Source: an uncultured Fretibacterium sp. (GTDB lineage: Bacteria; Synergistota; Synergistia; Synergistales; Aminobacteriaceae). Taken from it: 14,771 nt of DNA. Position 1 is the stretch's first letter. Each line of letters starts with the position of its first letter. Below the pieces are notes generated by a model. It had not been told where the DNA came from and did not search any database. It saw only the letters and a list, made by a program, of their open reading frames with translations. Below are positions 13,642 through 14,771 of the stretch, piece after piece. The position numbers were made by a program, and so were the translations under genes. The stretch covers positions 1 through 14,771 of the forward strand of contig CALAUZ010000009.1 in assembly GCA_937892105.1 (NCBI GenBank), in the 5' to 3' direction.

Positions 13642-14583
13642 TCACATTAAACCCAAAGTCTTTAGCCCGAACGTCCACAGAAATATCGTCAGCACAGAAA
13701 GTATCGTCGTTGTGCAGACAAGCTGTCCCGCAAGCTGTCCATCTGCTCCCATTGCCACAGCCATTGGATATGACGCTACCGCAGAAGGTGCCGCAAATAT
13801 CACCATCATTGCGCACAAACTTTGCCCCCTGAAACCCGCAAGCACCGCTAGTGGCATGAACGCTAACGGAACTATGACCATTCGCAGAAACACTCCCCAA
13901 AGCAATAATCTCCTGTCAGCAATAGCATCAGCCATGTCCAGACCAACTCCCAATGAGAGAAAGCTGATTGTCGTTGTCGAGTTCGCTATGCTCCGTATCA
14001 CTGACCATACAGGCGCGGGAATTGGTATTCCGAAACACTTGAAGATGAACGCGAATATTGCACCGATAATCATTGGGTTCTTCAGGACGGCAAGAAGAAG
14101 TTTGCCTATACTTGCTTTTCCGGAACGTCCAGCCTCAAGGATTACCGCCGAAAATATGTTTATCATTGGGACAACAAGAACTCCCATCATTACTACCATA
14201 CCGATATTGCCCTCACCGTATAACGCCTCAGAGACCGTTACACCAAAGATAATGTAGTTTCCCCTCACAACTGCCTGACCTATCACTGAGGATTTTCGGG
14301 GGTCATTCGTCAGGACTGCCGGAAACTTCATGCAGAATACAAAGTTTATCAGCATACATATCGCCGCAAACATCATCTCTTTCTGCGCGAAACCCTGCGA
14401 AAAATCCATTTCGTATATGTTCTTGAACAGCAATAACGGCATGAATATCTTGAAGATTATGCGGTCATATTCCTTCATCGCAGGACGGTCTATTACACCC
14501 CTGACCCTGCAAAGCCAGCCGATTACCATCATTATCATCATTGGGCAGACTACCCTTAACGCCGCAAAGAAACTTTCAGCCAT
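13642..14583 (-). CDS. AEC-family transporter (auxin efflux carrier / malonate permease type)
   Basis: This inner-membrane carrier has 313 residues and about ten hydrophobic segments, the usual size and layout of the family. The first half ends with VVRGNYIIFGVTVSEALYG and a VVMMGVLVVPMINIFSAVIL helix. The second half carries NPMIIGAIFAF, SLGVGLDMAD and FAAPSAVASYPMAVAMGAD, all typical AEC positions. GGGAGG lies eight bases before the ATG. Members export or import organic acids and amino acids, and the substrate here is not predictable. The methyltransferase gene follows on the same strand. Confidence 0.9.
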   Translation of the reverse strand: MAESFFAALRVVCPMMIMMVIGWLCRVRGVIDRPAMKEYDRIIFKIFMPLLLFKNIYEMDFSQGFAQKEMMFAAICMLINFVFCMKFPAVLTNDPRKSSVIGQAVVRGNYIIFGVTVSEALYGEGNIGMVVMMGVLVVPMINIFSAVILEAGRSGKASIGKLLLAVLKNPMIIGAIFAFIFKCFGIPIPAPVWSVIRSIANSTTTISFLSLGVGLDMADAIADRRLLLWGVFLRMVIVPLAFMPLAVLAGFRGQSLCAMMVIFAAPSAVASYPMAVAMGADGQLAGQLVCTTTILSVLTIFLWTFGLKTLGLM

Positions 14584-14611
14584 TATTTATCGCCTCCCTT
14601 TACTTTTTGGT

Positions 14612-14617
14612 ATTATA
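14612..14617 (-). promoter_or_regulatory. Possible -10 element of the AEC transporter gene
   Basis: A perfect TATAAT on the minus strand lies about 30 bases upstream of the start codon and just after the terminator of the previous gene. No good -35 stands at 16-18 bases; that position falls inside the terminator stem. Confidence 0.35.
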
Positions 14618-14628
14618 GCAATAGCCCC

Positions 14629-14660
14629 AAAAAACAGACCGGTGAAAATTTCCCGGCCTG
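14629..14660 (-). terminator. Rho-independent terminator of the gene at the right edge
   Basis: On the minus strand CAGGCCGG (14660-14653) pairs with CCGGTCTG (14642-14635) at eight positions, one of them G-U. The loop can extend the stem, and six T follow (14634-14629). It lies about 25 bases after the stop of the partial gene. Confidence 0.8.
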
Positions 14661-14685
14661 CTGTGAAGTTTCCTGCCTGATTATT

Positions 14686-14771
14686 TTACTGCTTTGTTAT
14701 TGTGTAAGTCATATGGAAGTTTATTCCTGACAAATTATCGTCCGAATAATAGACGTCTCTCTCAACGTTTG
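14686..14771 (-). CDS. C-terminal end of an unrecognised protein
   Basis: From the right edge 27 codons are open to a TAA at 14688-14686. The residues include ERDVYYSDDNLSGINFHMTY and end TITKQ. Alternating polar and hydrophobic residues suggest a terminal beta strand. The good terminator directly after the stop supports a real gene end. I do not recognise the family, and the rest is outside the window. Confidence 0.55.
   Translation of the reverse strand, partial: NVERDVYYSDDNLSGINFHMTYTITKQ

Noticed and set aside
13642..14680. Long plus-strand frames opposite the AEC transporter
   Set aside because: They are antisense shadows with no family resemblance or SD; the minus-strand protein has clear AEC motifs.
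1..14771. CRISPR arrays, tRNA or rRNA genes
   Set aside because: No regularly spaced repeats and no recognisable tRNA or rRNA segments were seen on either strand.

Overview
The window looks like part of a bacterial chromosome from an anaerobic, probably host-associated organism. Dense operons, canonical AGGAGG-type ribosome binding sites, a TRAP transporter and a type I dehydroquinase would fit a Synergistota or Firmicutes-like anaerobe. That placement is inference; no rRNA or marker gene is present.

Left edge (1-960): a decayed mobile-element patch. The first 18 codons of an IS630-type transposase run off the left edge on the minus strand. They abut a tnpB (IS200/IS605 accessory nuclease) pseudogene that lacks its 5' part and carries a frameshift and an in-frame stop.

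Cysteine block (926-2951, minus strand): cysK and cysE form a tight operon with a hairpin terminator. Upstream of cysK lies a 24-codon ORF with a good SD and four consecutive Cys codons, placed just behind a promoter. It reads as a cysteine-sensing leader peptide, and the Cys codons form one arm of an imperfect stem that ends in a U-run. This is the most striking item in the window.

Peptide/amide block (3158-6038, plus strand): a circularly permuted ATP-grasp protein, a short Alpha-E (DUF403) protein and a transglutaminase-like protease form an operon. This is a conserved trio of unknown substrate, predicted in the literature to make and cut amide bonds.

Hydroaromatic block (6220-12967, plus strand): a promoter with a perfect 12-bp palindrome in its spacer precedes a shikimate dehydrogenase-family gene, a xylose-isomerase-like TIM barrel, aroD, an HMG-CoA-lyase-family gene and a DctQ-DctM-DctP TRAP transporter. 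The likely job is uptake and breakdown of a quinate- or shikimate-like acid. The lyase has no place in the known protocatechuate route, so the pathway may be new. A nested GC-rich palindrome separates the enzymes from the transporter.

Right edge (12972-14771, minus strand): a class I methyltransferase lies downstream of an AEC-family transporter. A terminator and the last 27 codons of an unrecognised protein follow at the edge.
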